Numbered from the stretch's first letter, positions 45,045-54,373 are shown. The stretch is 64,000 nt of DNA from Bradyrhizobium forestalis (GCF_002795245.1 NZ_PGVG01000002.1:310001-374000); one strand, 5' to 3'. Notes: a model not told the origin generated them from the sequence alone. Numbers and translations are program-made.

Positions 45045-46781
45045 CTATTTCTGCTCCAGCCGCCAGGCGCCATCCCAATTGGCATCCGGCGGATTGGGCG
45101 CGAACTGGGTGATGCGCCCGAGCATCGCGCGCGAGGGGCCGTCGCCAGGCATCGCCTCGAGTGCCGCGTTGAAGGCGGCACGGGCCTCGTCGAAGCGCCG
45201 GGCGCGATAGGCGGCGAGACCTTCGGCATAGTGCGTGCGCAGGCTCGCTTGCGCATCGGTGAGTGCGCCCGGTCTCGCCATCACCTCGAAGATCGCCTGC
45301 GGGGCGCTTTGACCCGCGACCGCCAGACGATCGATCTCACGCAATTCGAGGCGCGATCCAATTGCATCCGCAGTCGCCTGCGAGATCAGGATGCGGGTGC
45401 CGTAGACCTTGTTGACGGCCTCGAGCCGGGAGGCGAGATTCACTGCGTCGCCCATCACGGTGAAGCTCATCATCAGCTCGGAACCGATGCTGCCGGTCAG
45501 GACCTCGCCGGTGGCGATGCCGATGCGCAGATCGCACGGCGCCGGCATGGCGCGGATGCCGAGCAGATCCGGCAGCTGCTTCTGCAGCGCGGGCACCTGG
45601 TCGGCCATCTCGACGGCGGCAAGCCCGGCGAGCAGCGCTTGCTCGTCCTCCTCGATGAAGGGCGGCCCCCAATAGGCCATGATGGCGTCGCCGATATATT
45701 TGTCGATGACGCCACGATTGCTCCTGATGGGAGCGGACATCACGGTGAAATAGTGGTTCATCACCTTGACGAGGCCGCGCGGGGTCATGCCTTCGCTCAT
45801 CGAGGTGAAGCCGCTCATGTCGCAGAACATGATGGTCATCACCCGGCGCTCACCGTCGATGGCGACCTCCGGCCGGTCGATCAACCCTTGCACCACCTTG
45901 GGATCGATATAGCGGCCAAAGGTCTCACGAATGCGCTCGTTCTGCCGCAACTGCTCGATCATGCGGTTGAAGGCCGCGGCGAGCTCGCCGATCTCATCCT
46001 GCGTCGAGACAGTGATGGGCTTGTCGAACCGGCCCGCCTCGACCTCGCGGGTGCCGGCCAGCAGCAGCCGTACCGGGCGCGTGATGCCGCTACTCACCAG
46101 CAGCGCAAAGACAAATCCGACGATCGCCGCGAGCAAGGTCACGATACCCGAGATGATGATCGCCTGATGCTGGCGGCTGATGACCTGCGATGTCGAGAAG
46201 AAGACCTGCGTCAGCATGTCGGCGCGGATCGCATCGATCTTCCGGTTGAACTGGTCGCGCAGCACGTCGATGTGCTCCAGCGTGCCGCGGGCCTCGGTCA
46301 TCTGCCTCGCGTCGACCTGCTTGAGGAGCTTCGCATGGTCCTCGCTCAGGTCGCGGCGCAGCTCAGCGACGGCGGTCTCGATGCGGATATCGATCCGCCC
46401 CAGCGCAGCATTGTCGGAATAGGTCCTGGGGTCATCGATGATCGCGTTGATGAGCTTGCGCGCGGCCTCCGCCTCCTCCTCGATCTTGCGGTCCGAGGCC
46501 TCGAAGTCGCGAAGGCGCGCCGCATAGGCCTCCTCGTCCGACGGAGCCTCCATCCTGGTCATGACCATCCGACGCAACGCCAGCCCCCGCTCCAGCGAGC
46601 GGATGTTGGCACGCGCCAGATGGCTATAGGCCGGGATGTAACGGTTGGTGAGCTCGTCGAGGAGGACGCCGACCTGGCTCGACATCACCATCGACAGGAT
46701 CGCGGTGACCAGCATCAGGACGATCAATCCGAGGGCGATCCCGACGATCTTGCGCCGGATCGACTGGTTGAAAATCGGCAT
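45045..46781 (-). CDS. Membrane adenylate cyclase with HAMP domain (578 aa)
   Basis: Helices at about 14-34 and 207-229 flank a helical periplasmic sensor region. A HAMP domain (about 230-283) and a class III cyclase domain (about 312-500) follow. The metal-binding aspartates are in FCDMSGF (Asp321) and YIGDAIM (Asp365), and the substrate-specifying residues Lys361 (VIDKYIGD) and Asp445 (VMGDAVN) favour ATP over GTP. The C-terminal HYAEGLAAYRARRFDEARAAFNAALEAMPGDGPSRAML looks like a TPR. The start at 46781 gives a normal signal-anchor N-terminus; the frame could extend to 46856. Confidence 0.92.
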   Translation of the reverse strand: MPIFNQSIRRKIVGIALGLIVLMLVTAILSMVMSSQVGVLLDELTNRYIPAYSHLARANIRSLERGLALRRMVMTRMEAPSDEEAYAARLRDFEASDRKIEEEAEAARKLINAIIDDPRTYSDNAALGRIDIRIETAVAELRRDLSEDHAKLLKQVDARQMTEARGTLEHIDVLRDQFNRKIDAIRADMLTQVFFSTSQVISRQHQAIIISGIVTLLAAIVGFVFALLVSSGITRPVRLLLAGTREVEAGRFDKPITVSTQDEIGELAAAFNRMIEQLRQNERIRETFGRYIDPKVVQGLIDRPEVAIDGERRVMTIMFCDMSGFTSMSEGMTPRGLVKVMNHYFTVMSAPIRSNRGVIDKYIGDAIMAYWGPPFIEEDEQALLAGLAAVEMADQVPALQKQLPDLLGIRAMPAPCDLRIGIATGEVLTGSIGSELMMSFTVMGDAVNLASRLEAVNKVYGTRILISQATADAIGSRLELREIDRLAVAGQSAPQAIFEVMARPGALTDAQASLRTHYAEGLAAYRARRFDEARAAFNAALEAMPGDGPSRAMLGRITQFAPNPPDANWDGAWRLEQK

Positions 46782-47101
46782 AGGTGCGGAGGCAAAGGCT
46801 GAAAGGATGAAGCGAGGGAACTCATACACCGGATTTGGTCGTGGGAACACGCGCAATCTGGCCGCTCTGACGTCCCGAACCGTGCACTACCGTCGCGCGA
46901 GCCTTGATCGTTAACGAAGATTAACGACGCCACCCCTCCCCGCCATTTCGGAAGTTCCCGAGTTCCAATCCGTATTTTGCCGCATTGTTGCGACAGCTTG
47001 AGGATGCGACACGATGCTGATGCATCGTTCGATGCTTTGATTCGCAAGCCGCATGTCGTCGCGGACCTTGGTTTGTAGTGGTTTCGCAGGGGGACCATCG
47101 A
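46782..47101. other. Divergent intergenic region between cyclase and Slt genes
   Basis: About 320 bases hold no gene that I can support. The region contains an inverted repeat CGTTAA-CGAAGA-TTAACG at 46909-46926 (see separate entry) and should hold the promoters of both divergent genes. The Slt start is preceded by AGGGGGA. Confidence 0.5.
46909..46926. promoter_or_regulatory. TTAA inverted repeat, possible CtrA-like site
   Basis: CGTTAA, a 6-base spacer, then TTAACG. The alphaproteobacterial cell-cycle regulator CtrA recognises TTAA-N7-TTAA; here the spacing between the TTAA units is six, so the match is imperfect. It lies about 176 bases upstream of the Slt start. Confidence 0.3.
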
Positions 47102-49291
47102 ATGAACCAGTGCCTACGCTCGCTCGCGTGTGTCGTTGCCGTGGCCGCGATGGCCTTCCTTCCCACTGAGCTGGCGGCGAAGAGCAGTCACAAATCGTCC
47201 GCGCCGAAAAAGATGCATGAGGCGAAAGCCGGCAAGCACCGCCATGCCTCCGCCGGCAAAGCGCGACACGGCAAGCACGCCGAGGCCAAGCGCAAGTCGA
47301 AGAAGACGGTCGACGAGCCCGCGGACAAGCCGGCACCGCCGCCGCTGACCGGCGATCTCGCCGTGCTGAAGGACGCCATCGATCTCGCGCGCAAGGGCAA
47401 GACGGATGACGCCAGCGCCGCGCGCGACCGCATTGGCGACCCCGCCGGGCAAAAGCTCGCCGACTGGTTCATGCTGCGCCATTCCGAGAGCACCGCGAAT
47501 TTCAAGCGCTACGCCGCCTTCCTCGCCGCAAATCCGGACTGGCCGAGCAGCGCCCTGCTCCGCCGCCGCGCGGAGGCGCGGCTGTGGCAGGAGAAGGCCG
47601 ACGCGGCCACTGTGCACAAGTTCACCATGGACCGGCCGACCAGCGCCAAGGGCAAGTTCGCACTCGCCCGCGCGCTGCTCACTGAGGGCGAGGCCGACAG
47701 GGCTGCGCGGCTCGTGCGCGACGCCTGGCGCACCGACGAATTGTCGGAGCGCAGTGAGGAGGACGCTTACGAGGCGTTCCGTGATCTCCTCACGGCGGAC
47801 GATCATCGGGCCCGCATGGACAAGCGCCTCGGCGCCAAGGACTACGCCGGCGCCAGGCGCGCCGCCAAACGGCTCGGCGAGGATGCGCTCGCGATCGTCA
47901 AGGCCTGCGCCGCGGTCACCGGCAAGGCGAACAAGGCCAAGGACTATCTCGATGACGTCTCCGCTGACGCCCGCCGCGATCTCGGCTACGTGCTGTGCCG
48001 CGCGCAATGGCATCTCCAGAAGGACCGCATCGACGACGCTGCCGAGGTGATCCTCGCTGCCGCACCCGACACCATGGCCGCCCAGGACACCGATGCCTGG
48101 TGGCGCGAGCGCCGCCTGCTCGCGCGCAAGCTGCTCGACCAGGGCAAGCCTAGGACCGCCTATGATGTGGTGCGCACGGCCGCGGTGCCGGACAAGGAAG
48201 TCTATCGCATCGACTACCACTTCATGTGCGGCTGGATCGCGCTGCGCTTTCTCGACGATCCCAAGACGGCGATGATGCACTTCGCCGCGATCGACGAAGG
48301 CTCGGCCAATCCAATCGCGTTGTCGCGGGCCCATTACTGGCGCGGCCGCGCCGCCGAGGCCATGGGGGCAATGGCCGATGCGCGCATGAGCTATCGGGCG
48401 GCGGCGCGCTATCAGACCGCCTATTACGGCCAGCTCGCCCGCGCAAGGCTCGGGCTTGACCGGATCGAGCTGCGTGCGCCCTCGCCTGTGCCGGCTTCGG
48501 CCGATACGTCCCCCGCGGACGAACGCGTGCGCGCAGCCGACATGCTCTACGCCATCGGCGAGCGCGACATGGTGTTCTATTACGCCGAGGATTTTGCAAA
48601 GGAGAGCACCGACGTCGCGGCACTCGAAGCGCTCGGCGAGCTTGCCGGCCGGCGCAACGATGCGCGCGTGATGCTGGAGGTCGGCAAGTCCGCACTGGCG
48701 CGCGGGCTCGCGCTCGACCATTACGCCTTCCCGACCATCGGTATTCCCGAGCACAAGCAGGTCGCGCCCGCGATCGAGACCAGCGTGATCTATTCGGTGG
48801 CGCGCACCGAGAGCTCGTTCGACCAGCGCGACAAGTCGCCGGCCAATGCAGTCGGCTTGATGCAGGTGACGCCGGAAGCCGGCCGCGACACCGCCAAACG
48901 CTTCGGCCTGGCTTACGACTGGGACAGGATGGTCTCCGATCCCGTCTACAACACCCAGATGGGCGCGGCCGAGCTCAGCGCGCTTCTGTCGGAATATCGC
49001 GGCAACCAGATCATGGCCTTCGCCGGCTACAATGCCGGCCGCGGCCGGGTGCGCGAATGGGTGCAGGCGCGCGGCGATCCCAGGGATCCCAACGTCGATC
49101 CGGTCGACTGGGTCGAGCGCATTCCGCTGTCGGAGACCCGCAACTACGTCCAGCGCGTGATGGAGAACGTGCTGGTCTACCGCGCAAGGTTCGAGGGCAG
49201 CGGCATGGTCGCAGGCAAGAGCGACCAGCGCGTGGTCACGCACGAGGCCGGTGCGGCAGCACCCGTGGCGGCCGCAGCACCCGCTCCCTAG
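47102..49291 (+). CDS. Soluble lytic transglycosylase, Slt70 type (729 aa)
   Basis: A signal peptide (CVVAVAAMAFLPTELAAK) and a Lys/His-rich linker precede a long helical superhelix region (about residues 90-520). The C-terminal SLT domain has SVIYSVARTESSFDQRDKSPANAVGLMQVTPEAGRDTAKRF, with the catalytic Glu in RTESSF, and AFAGYNAGRGRVREW. The enzyme cleaves peptidoglycan non-hydrolytically in the periplasm. The ATG at 47102 has AGGGGGA just upstream. Confidence 0.94.
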   Translation: MNQCLRSLACVVAVAAMAFLPTELAAKSSHKSSAPKKMHEAKAGKHRHASAGKARHGKHAEAKRKSKKTVDEPADKPAPPPLTGDLAVLKDAIDLARKGKTDDASAARDRIGDPAGQKLADWFMLRHSESTANFKRYAAFLAANPDWPSSALLRRRAEARLWQEKADAATVHKFTMDRPTSAKGKFALARALLTEGEADRAARLVRDAWRTDELSERSEEDAYEAFRDLLTADDHRARMDKRLGAKDYAGARRAAKRLGEDALAIVKACAAVTGKANKAKDYLDDVSADARRDLGYVLCRAQWHLQKDRIDDAAEVILAAAPDTMAAQDTDAWWRERRLLARKLLDQGKPRTAYDVVRTAAVPDKEVYRIDYHFMCGWIALRFLDDPKTAMMHFAAIDEGSANPIALSRAHYWRGRAAEAMGAMADARMSYRAAARYQTAYYGQLARARLGLDRIELRAPSPVPASADTSPADERVRAADMLYAIGERDMVFYYAEDFAKESTDVAALEALGELAGRRNDARVMLEVGKSALARGLALDHYAFPTIGIPEHKQVAPAIETSVIYSVARTESSFDQRDKSPANAVGLMQVTPEAGRDTAKRFGLAYDWDRMVSDPVYNTQMGAAELSALLSEYRGNQIMAFAGYNAGRGRVREWVQARGDPRDPNVDPVDWVERIPLSETRNYVQRVMENVLVYRARFEGSGMVAGKSDQRVVTHEAGAAAPVAAAAPAP

Positions 49292-49292
49292 C

Positions 49293-49319
49293 GGCGCCGC
49301 CGGGGCTGGACACGGCGCC
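49293..49319. terminator. Hairpin after the Slt gene
   Basis: GGCGCCG and CGGCGCC form a 7-bp stem just after the Slt stop, in the gap before the converging small-protein operon. There is no T run, so it is a weak terminator candidate. Confidence 0.4.
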
Positions 49320-49365
49320 TGCAAGGTTGCGTCGCTGCGGCCTCCGCGCGAGTGCAGTCGCGCAG

Positions 49366-49728
49366 CTAGGTGTCACCTCCTTCCATCGTGATCAGATCGC
49401 GGCCGTCCAAATATGCGCCGGTCAAGGCTCTCGCGAAGGTCCAGGCGTTGATCGTGTAGCTCCAGCACCAGACGGCACTCAGGACCGTCAGCGTCTCGAT
49501 CATGTTGCCAGCGGCAAGCTCGACGTTCCCGGCGGCCGGCCCTGTCCGCCCAGGCACCGACCATTGCATCAACAACGTGACGAGCTCGTCGCGCCGGTAG
49601 CAATCGTAGTCACAGTAGCGGCGCTGCGTCCGCGCATGCCGGACATAGCCGGAGCGGAGCAACCGCGAGCATGTGCTGCACGTGGCCGCGTGCAACGGAG
49701 GCTCGTGATTGACCAGCACGAACTTCAT
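49366..49728 (-). CDS. Small Cys-rich (treble-clef-like) protein with C-terminal hydrophobic helix (120 aa)
   Basis: The N-terminal part MKFVLVNHEPPLHAATCSTCSRLLRSGYVRHARTQRRYCDYDCYRRDEL has a CxxC, about 20 residues, then CDYDCY, suggesting a small zinc module. A hydrophobic segment TLTVLSAVWCWSYTINAW follows. The start overlaps the stop of the upstream gene by ATGA (49725-49728). The N-terminal half resembles the 62-residue protein encoded just upstream. Function is unknown. Confidence 0.75.
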   Translation of the reverse strand: MKFVLVNHEPPLHAATCSTCSRLLRSGYVRHARTQRRYCDYDCYRRDELVTLLMQWSVPGRTGPAAGNVELAAGNMIETLTVLSAVWCWSYTINAWTFARALTGAYLDGRDLITMEGGDT

Positions 49729-49913
49729 GAAACCGCTCTCACGCCATCCTTCGCGAGCGCCTCGCAGAACAGCGCGTAGCACTGATGGTCGCAGTAAGGC
49801 AGACGGGTCGCGATCTCGCGGAGATAGCCGCCGCTGATTGGCTCACAGCACTGCATGCACCAGGTCTGCCGGAACGGGGTCCGGCCGTTGACCAGCACGA
49901 ACGCGAATCTCAT
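49725..49913 (-). CDS. Small Cys-rich protein, paralogue of the downstream gene (62 aa)
   Basis: MRFAFVLVNGRTPFRQTWCMQCCEPISGGYLREIATRLPYCDHQCYALF has the same layout as its neighbour: an N-terminal FVLVN strand, CxxC, and CDxxCY after about 20 residues. The zinc-binding role is inferred. Its start overlaps the stop of the secreted-protein gene by ATGA (49910-49913), so the three genes form a translationally coupled set. Confidence 0.75.
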   Translation of the reverse strand: MRFAFVLVNGRTPFRQTWCMQCCEPISGGYLREIATRLPYCDHQCYALFCEALAKDGVRAVS

Positions 49914-50302
49914 GTGGCACCTCCCAAGGAGAAGCAGTAAACGCTGTCGAGCGGAGACAGTGCGGGCGGTGGAGCGCAAAGATGGTTTCGGCCGTCCGGA
50001 TTATCCCTGTTTCGCTCCACCTTTTGCGGTGGGATCAGAATGTATCGCCCGTCCTCCCGGCGCCGTGCATAGATCTGGCCGTCGATGTACTTGATATCGG
50101 TCGGATAGCAGTCGGCGCTGTTGCAACAGCTGAGGCTCGGATTATCCGGCATGTGCCAGGTGGAATAGAATTTTTCGTGCAGCGCCTGGTCCTGGGGTGG
50201 GTGCTGGCGATGAACGGCGCCGTGTCCCGTCTCCTGGGCCTGGACCGTCGCAATGGAGCCGAGGAGAACCATCGAGCACAAGAGCTTGAATGAGCGGTTC
50301 AA
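49910..50302 (-). CDS. Secreted protein with clustered cysteines (130 aa)
   Basis: A signal peptide (LLCSMVLLGSIATVQAQ) precedes ALHEKFYSTWHMPDNPSLSCCNSADCYPTDIKYIDGQIYARRREDGRYILIPPQKVERNRDNPDGRNHLCAPPP. The CCNSADC group and a later Cys suggest disulfides. The start appears to be TTG at 50302, preceded by GGGAG; an internal ATG at 50272 would shorten the signal. It is the first of three overlapping genes. Family unknown, although such proteins are familiar from Bradyrhizobium genomes. Confidence 0.78.
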   Translation of the reverse strand: MNRSFKLLCSMVLLGSIATVQAQETGHGAVHRQHPPQDQALHEKFYSTWHMPDNPSLSCCNSADCYPTDIKYIDGQIYARRREDGRYILIPPQKVERNRDNPDGRNHLCAPPPALSPLDSVYCFSLGGAT

Positions 50303-50356
50303 CGCACGGGCTCCCGGATCAGACCTTCGGAACGATGTCAGCTCTCCAGCCCGGCC

Positions 50357-50566
50357 TCACGCGACCTGAACCTGGAACAACCACCGGCGGTCACGCTCGC
50401 GGCGTGTGCGGAAGCGATCGACGCACTTTTTGGAGCAGAGCGCGGTGCGCCAGGAATAGTGGCGGATCAGGCCGAACCTGCCGCCGCACACTGCACAGCC
50501 GTTGATTGAAGAGCAACGTTCGGACTCCGATAGGCGACGCTCAGGAAGTACCGATGTATCGCACAT
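50357..50566 (-). CDS. Small Cys-rich protein (69 aa)
   Basis: The protein contains INGCAVCGGRFGLIRHYSWRTALCSKKCVDRFRTRRERDRRWLF, with a CxxC and a CSKKC pair about 20 residues apart, similar to the two small Cys-rich proteins downstream. The start is very well supported by GAGGGAGAC a few bases upstream. The C-terminal half is strongly basic, so nucleic-acid binding is possible but not shown. Confidence 0.72.
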   Translation of the reverse strand: MCDTSVLPERRLSESERCSSINGCAVCGGRFGLIRHYSWRTALCSKKCVDRFRTRRERDRRWLFQVQVA

Positions 50567-50762
50567 TGTTGTCTCCCTCTGTTGCCTGCGCTTTTGTCAG
50601 TTCGACCTCATACGGGTCGTGAATTGTCGCGATCGCAGCTGCCTGTCGAGAAATGAACCGGCCTTGTGCTCGGTCGATGCGCGTCGGTGAGAGGCCCGCA
50701 GGCCTGAGACCCGCTACCCGTACGACCGCTGCGATTGGCCGGTCGACACTCCCGATGGTCAC
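50541..50762 (-). CDS. Possible small protein (73 aa)
   Basis: The frame starts with GTG (MTIGSVDRPIAAVVRVAGLRPAGLSPTRIDRAQGRFISRQAAAIATIHDPYEVELTKAQATEGDN) and overlaps the next gene's start by 26 bases. The sequence is protein-like but has no known domain, and the ribosome-binding site is weak. It may be a real first gene of the downstream unit or a chance frame. Confidence 0.35.
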   Translation of the reverse strand: MTIGSVDRPIAAVVRVAGLRPAGLSPTRIDRAQGRFISRQAAAIATIHDPYEVELTKAQATEGDNNVRYIGTS

Positions 50763-51101
50763 GAGGCTAGTCCGCCGGGCACGAAGCGCTCAATTGTACG
50801 GAGGTAAATCGCCGACATGACTAGGATTGGAGAAGCTATACCTAGGTTTGTCCCGTACTTGCCCGGATGGACTCTCGCACCGGCCGGCGTTCAACGAGAC
50901 AGTGCACGACGCGCTGGCTGCACGGTCACCGCGAGAAACTTGCCCGGCGCGGCGTGCTTGATGCGCCGCAATGAACAAGGCGGCGAGCAGTCCATTCCAA
51001 GGCGACCGTCGTAACCGCCCATCCGACCTTGGCCGGAATTGCCCCTCTCGCGGCAACGTGCTCTACTTGCGTTCACGCAGAGAGCGCCGGGAGCGTCTGC
51101 G
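50763..51101. other. Intergenic region before the PAS kinase gene
   Basis: About 340 bases hold no gene that I can support. It contains the motif ATACCTAGGTTT near 50836-50847, with a central ACCTAGGT palindrome, similar to ACCTAAGT at the 3' end of the FixJ-type gene. The small open frames are not protein-like. It should contain the promoter of the kinase operon. Confidence 0.4.
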
Positions 51102-53087
51102 ATGAAGCCGGGCCGGGCAGTAGCGTTCGGGAAGTCAGCCGCGCAATACCTCGTCGGGTGCGTCAGGCACACTGTTACTGCTAAGCCGCGCATTGAGCCC
51201 GGTGATGCCGGTCTGCTGGAGGCGGTCAAGCAGTGGCAGCAAGTCTTCGAGCACAACCCGGTCATGTACTTCATGGTCGACCCGGCCGGAACTGTCATCA
51301 ACGTGAACACGTTCGGCGCCGCGCAGCTGGGCTATACGCCCGCGGAGTTGATCGGCCGATCGGTGCTGGATGTCTTCTTCGAGGAGGATCGCGCTACTGT
51401 CCGCGCGTGTGTCGCGCTGTGCCTTGAGACCGTTGATCAGTCACACACCTGGGAAATCCGGAAGGTTCGCAAGGACGGCTCGGTGCTATGGGTGCGCGAG
51501 AATGCCAAGACCATGCTGCGCGCTGATGGCGGACCAATCGTATTGGTCGCCTGCGAGAACATTACCGAGCGCAAGGAAGCGGAGAATGCGCTCCGACAGA
51601 GCGAGGCTTATCTCGCCCAGGCGCAGGAATTGAGCCACACCGGCAGTTTCGGCTGGAAGGCCGCAAACCGCGAGATCACGTGGTCCAAGGAGACCTATCG
51701 CATCTTCCAGTGCGACGAGGGAACCAAGCCAAAGATCTCGTTCATGCTCCAGCGGATCCATCCGGACGACCGGCTCGCGGTGCAACAGACTACGGCTCGG
51801 GCCGCCCAAGAGGGAAAAGATTACGATCACGAATACCGGCTGGTGATGCCCGACGGCTCCATCAAGTACGTCCGAGCGGTGGCCCGGGCCACGCGAGATT
51901 CCAGCGGTCGCGTGGAGTTCGTCGGATCGATATCCGACATCACGGCGACCAAGGAGGCAGAGCGCAGGCTGCGTGACAGCGAGCAGCGCTTTCGCGACTA
52001 CGCCGAAACCGCGTCTGACTGGTTCTGGGAAACGGGTCCAGACCATCGCGTCACCCAGATATCGGAGCACTCCGATACCATCACCGCCCCTGTCGGCCTG
52101 ATCGGATTGACGCGCTGGGACATCGCTCCGGACGCCGATCTCGAACCCGAAAAATGGCGACAACATCGGGCGGCGCTCGACGCCCATGTCCCGTTCCGCG
52201 ACCTGGTGTATCGCAGCAAAGACCGCAACGGGCAGCCGATCTACGTCCGGACCAGCGGCAAGCCGTTCTTTGACGCCGACGGCACTTTCCTGGGCTATCG
52301 CGGCGTCTGCACAGACGTAACCGCGGCCATCCGGGCCAATCAAGCCGAAGACTCGCTGCGCAAGGCCCAGGCCGAGCTCGCCCATGTCACGCGCGTCACG
52401 ACACTGGGTGAGCTGACCGCTTCCATTGCCCATGAAATCAATCAGCCCCTCGCCGCAGTGATCGCAAACGCCGACGCCTGCCTCGCCTGGCTGCAGCGCA
52501 GTCCGCCCGACCTCAAGGCAGCACGTCGCTCCGTGGAGTGGATTATCGAGGATGGCAAGCGTGCCAGCGACGTGATCCGTCACGTTCGGGCGCTCGCCAA
52601 GCGTTCCGACATCGAGATGGCTCCACTCGACATCAGCGTGGTCATGCGCGAGGCTGTGGCGCTCGTTCAGCGCGAGATGGCTAGCCACGCCGTGTCGGTT
52701 CGAATGGAGCTGTCGTCGGCACTGCCCAGGATCTTTGGGGATCGAATTCAATTGCAGCAGGTCCTGATCAACCTGATCAAGAACGGGATCGAGGCCATGG
52801 AAGGCGTCGATGACCGCCCGCGCGAGCTGGCGATCCGTTCAGTGGCCGACGACAATGGCGCAGTGCTGGTGAGCGTATCCGACTGCGGCGTCGGCATCGA
52901 CGAACAGGCAATGGACCGTCTGTTCATGCCGTTCTTTACCACGAAGTCCAGCGGCATGGGCATGGGCCTGTCGATCTGCCGCTCCATTATCGAGGCCCAT
53001 GGCGGACGACTTTCCGCCATGCCGAACCGGGAGCACGGCGCGACTTTTCAGATCACCCTGCCGCTCCATCGCGAGGGCGTATCGTGA
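51102..53087 (+). CDS. PAS-domain sensor histidine kinase (661 aa)
   Basis: Three PAS modules are seen at about 43-155, 170-290 and 300-412; the third begins [19 protein letters not shown]. They are followed by a HisKA domain with [25 protein letters not shown] (His444) and a HATPase with [15 protein letters not shown] and [13 protein letters not shown]. No membrane helix is present, so it is probably cytoplasmic. The stop overlaps the GTG start of the FixJ-type gene, marking them as a pair. The start is uncertain between 51102 and 51039. Confidence 0.92.
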   Translation: MKPGRAVAFGKSAAQYLVGCVRHTVTAKPRIEPGDAGLLEAVKQWQQVFEHNPVMYFMVDPAGTVINVNTFGAAQLGYTPAELIGRSVLDVFFEEDRATVRACVALCLETVDQSHTWEIRKVRKDGSVLWVRENAKTMLRADGGPIVLVACENITERKEAENALRQSEAYLAQAQELSHTGSFGWKAANREITWSKETYRIFQCDEGTKPKISFMLQRIHPDDRLAVQQTTARAAQEGKDYDHEYRLVMPDGSIKYVRAVARATRDSSGRVEFVGSISDITATKEAERRLRDSEQRFRDYAETASDWFWETGPDHRVTQISEHSDTITAPVGLIGLTRWDIAPDADLEPEKWRQHRAALDAHVPFRDLVYRSKDRNGQPIYVRTSGKPFFDADGTFLGYRGVCTDVTAAIRANQAEDSLRKAQAELAHVTRVTTLGELTASIAHEINQPLAAVIANADACLAWLQRSPPDLKAARRSVEWIIEDGKRASDVIRHVRALAKRSDIEMAPLDISVVMREAVALVQREMASHAVSVRMELSSALPRIFGDRIQLQQVLINLIKNGIEAMEGVDDRPRELAIRSVADDNGAVLVSVSDCGVGIDEQAMDRLFMPFFTTKSSGMGMGLSICRSIIEAHGGRLSAMPNREHGATFQITLPLHREGVS

Positions 53088-53755
53088 CCGAGCGCGCGCA
53101 GCCTTCGCCGCCCAGGGAGGATGGCGATCAGCCGATCGTCTTCATCGTCGACGACGACGCATCCATGCGCCGTGCGCTCACCAATCTATTCGAATCGGTC
53201 GGCCTCAAGGTCGAAGCATTCGGCTCGGCTCCGCAACTCCTGCAGGCCAAGCCGCCCGACGTCCCCAGCTGCCTCGTGCTCGACATCCGCCTACCGGGAG
53301 TTAGCGGTCTCGACCTGCAGGCCGACCTCGCGAAGGCAAATATCCATACGCCCATCATCTTCATTACCGGTCATGGCGATATCCCCATGACGGTTCGGGC
53401 CATGAAGAGCGGCGCGATCGATTTCCTGACCAAGCCGGTTCGCGACCAGGACATTCTGGACGCAGTCCAGGCCGCGATCGAGCGAGACCGCAAGCGCCGC
53501 GACCTCAACAGGACGGTCTCGACCGTCAGATCACGCTTCGAGTCACTGTCCTCGCGGGAGCGTGACGTATTGTCACTGGTGACGTCCGGCCTGATGAACA
53601 AACAGGTGGCCGCCCGGCTCGGATTGGCTGAAATCACCGTGAAAATCTATCGCGGCCAGATCATGCGGAAAATGGGCGCGAAGTCGCTGGCCGATCTGGT
53701 GAGAATGAGCGAGGCGCTCGGGATTGGCTCCAACAAGTCCGACGCACAAACCTAA
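53084..53755 (+). CDS. FixJ/NodW-type response regulator (223 aa)
   Basis: The receiver has [22 protein letters not shown] and phospho-acceptor Asp67 in [12 protein letters not shown], with the conserved Lys in [10 protein letters not shown] LuxR-type HTH follows (about 155-215): [43 protein letters not shown]. The GTG start overlaps the kinase stop (GTGA). It is the cognate output protein of the PAS kinase by context. The regulated genes are unknown. Confidence 0.95.
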   Translation: MTERAQPSPPREDGDQPIVFIVDDDASMRRALTNLFESVGLKVEAFGSAPQLLQAKPPDVPSCLVLDIRLPGVSGLDLQADLAKANIHTPIIFITGHGDIPMTVRAMKSGAIDFLTKPVRDQDILDAVQAAIERDRKRRDLNRTVSTVRSRFESLSSRERDVLSLVTSGLMNKQVAARLGLAEITVKIYRGQIMRKMGAKSLADLVRMSEALGIGSNKSDAQT

Positions 53756-53850
53756 GTATGAGTTTCCAATCGTGACTGGCAGGTCCACCTTGCGTCTTTA
53801 TGTGTAGCCGTGGCGACGGCAAGCGTAATTCCCGGCGAGGAGCGGACGTC

Positions 53851-54237
53851 TTGTCAGTGGCTTCGGTCATCTCGGTGCTTGACGACGACCCTTACGTTCG
53901 GGCCGCGATCAACAATCTCTTGGAATCGCGTGGATACGTCGTCCACACATTCGCCTCGGCCGAGGAGTTCTTGAGCTCGACCGATTCGAATGACACCTCG
54001 TGCGTGATCGCCGACGTGCAGATGCCGGTGATGACCGGAATCGATCTGTTGACGCAGATGCGCGCGCAGGGCTCGGCCACGCCGTTCATCTTCATCACAG
54101 CTTTCCCGGACGAGAGTGTACGTGTGCGTGCGCTAGATGCCGGCGCAATCTGTTTTCTCGGTAAGCCGTTCGCCGCCTCGGATCTGATGCAATGCCTGAA
54201 CCGCGCGCTGGCAGCAGGTCACGAAACCATGCTGTGA
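53851..54237 (+). CDS. Orphan receiver-domain protein (128 aa)
   Basis: A receiver domain only: VISVLDDDPYVRAAINNLLESRGY, phospho-acceptor Asp55 in CVIADVQMPVMTG and Lys in FLGKPFAAS. It is similar to the FixJ receiver but has no HTH, so it may compete for phosphate from the neighbouring kinase. The start is placed at TTG 53851 because CGAGGAGCGG lies just upstream; the frame is open to an ATG at 53800, which would add 17 basic residues. Confidence 0.85.
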   Translation: MSVASVISVLDDDPYVRAAINNLLESRGYVVHTFASAEEFLSSTDSNDTSCVIADVQMPVMTGIDLLTQMRAQGSATPFIFITAFPDESVRVRALDAGAICFLGKPFAASDLMQCLNRALAAGHETML

Positions 54238-54373
54238 GCGCCCGGCGGCCAGCAAACGCGGTGGTGACAGCGAGCAGGGCAAATCCCGCTTCTCGCGAGG
54301 TAGCCGCGTTCCGGCCTGCTCAGAATGGGTCGAAGAACCTGGCGACGCACCACGAGGCATACGCCGCCCGGGT

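Noticed and set aside
47114..49324. Long minus-strand frame of 736 residues
   Set aside because: It is the exact antisense of the Slt-type lytic transglycosylase, whose domain structure is clear; the antisense protein has no domain.
50790..51056. Minus-strand frame of 88 residues upstream of the PAS kinase
   Set aside because: No ribosome-binding site, no domain, and a composition typical of noncoding frames.
53800..53850. ATG start of the orphan receiver at 53800
   Set aside because: The 17 extra residues are basic and unlike a receiver N-terminus, and a good ribosome-binding site precedes the TTG at 53851.
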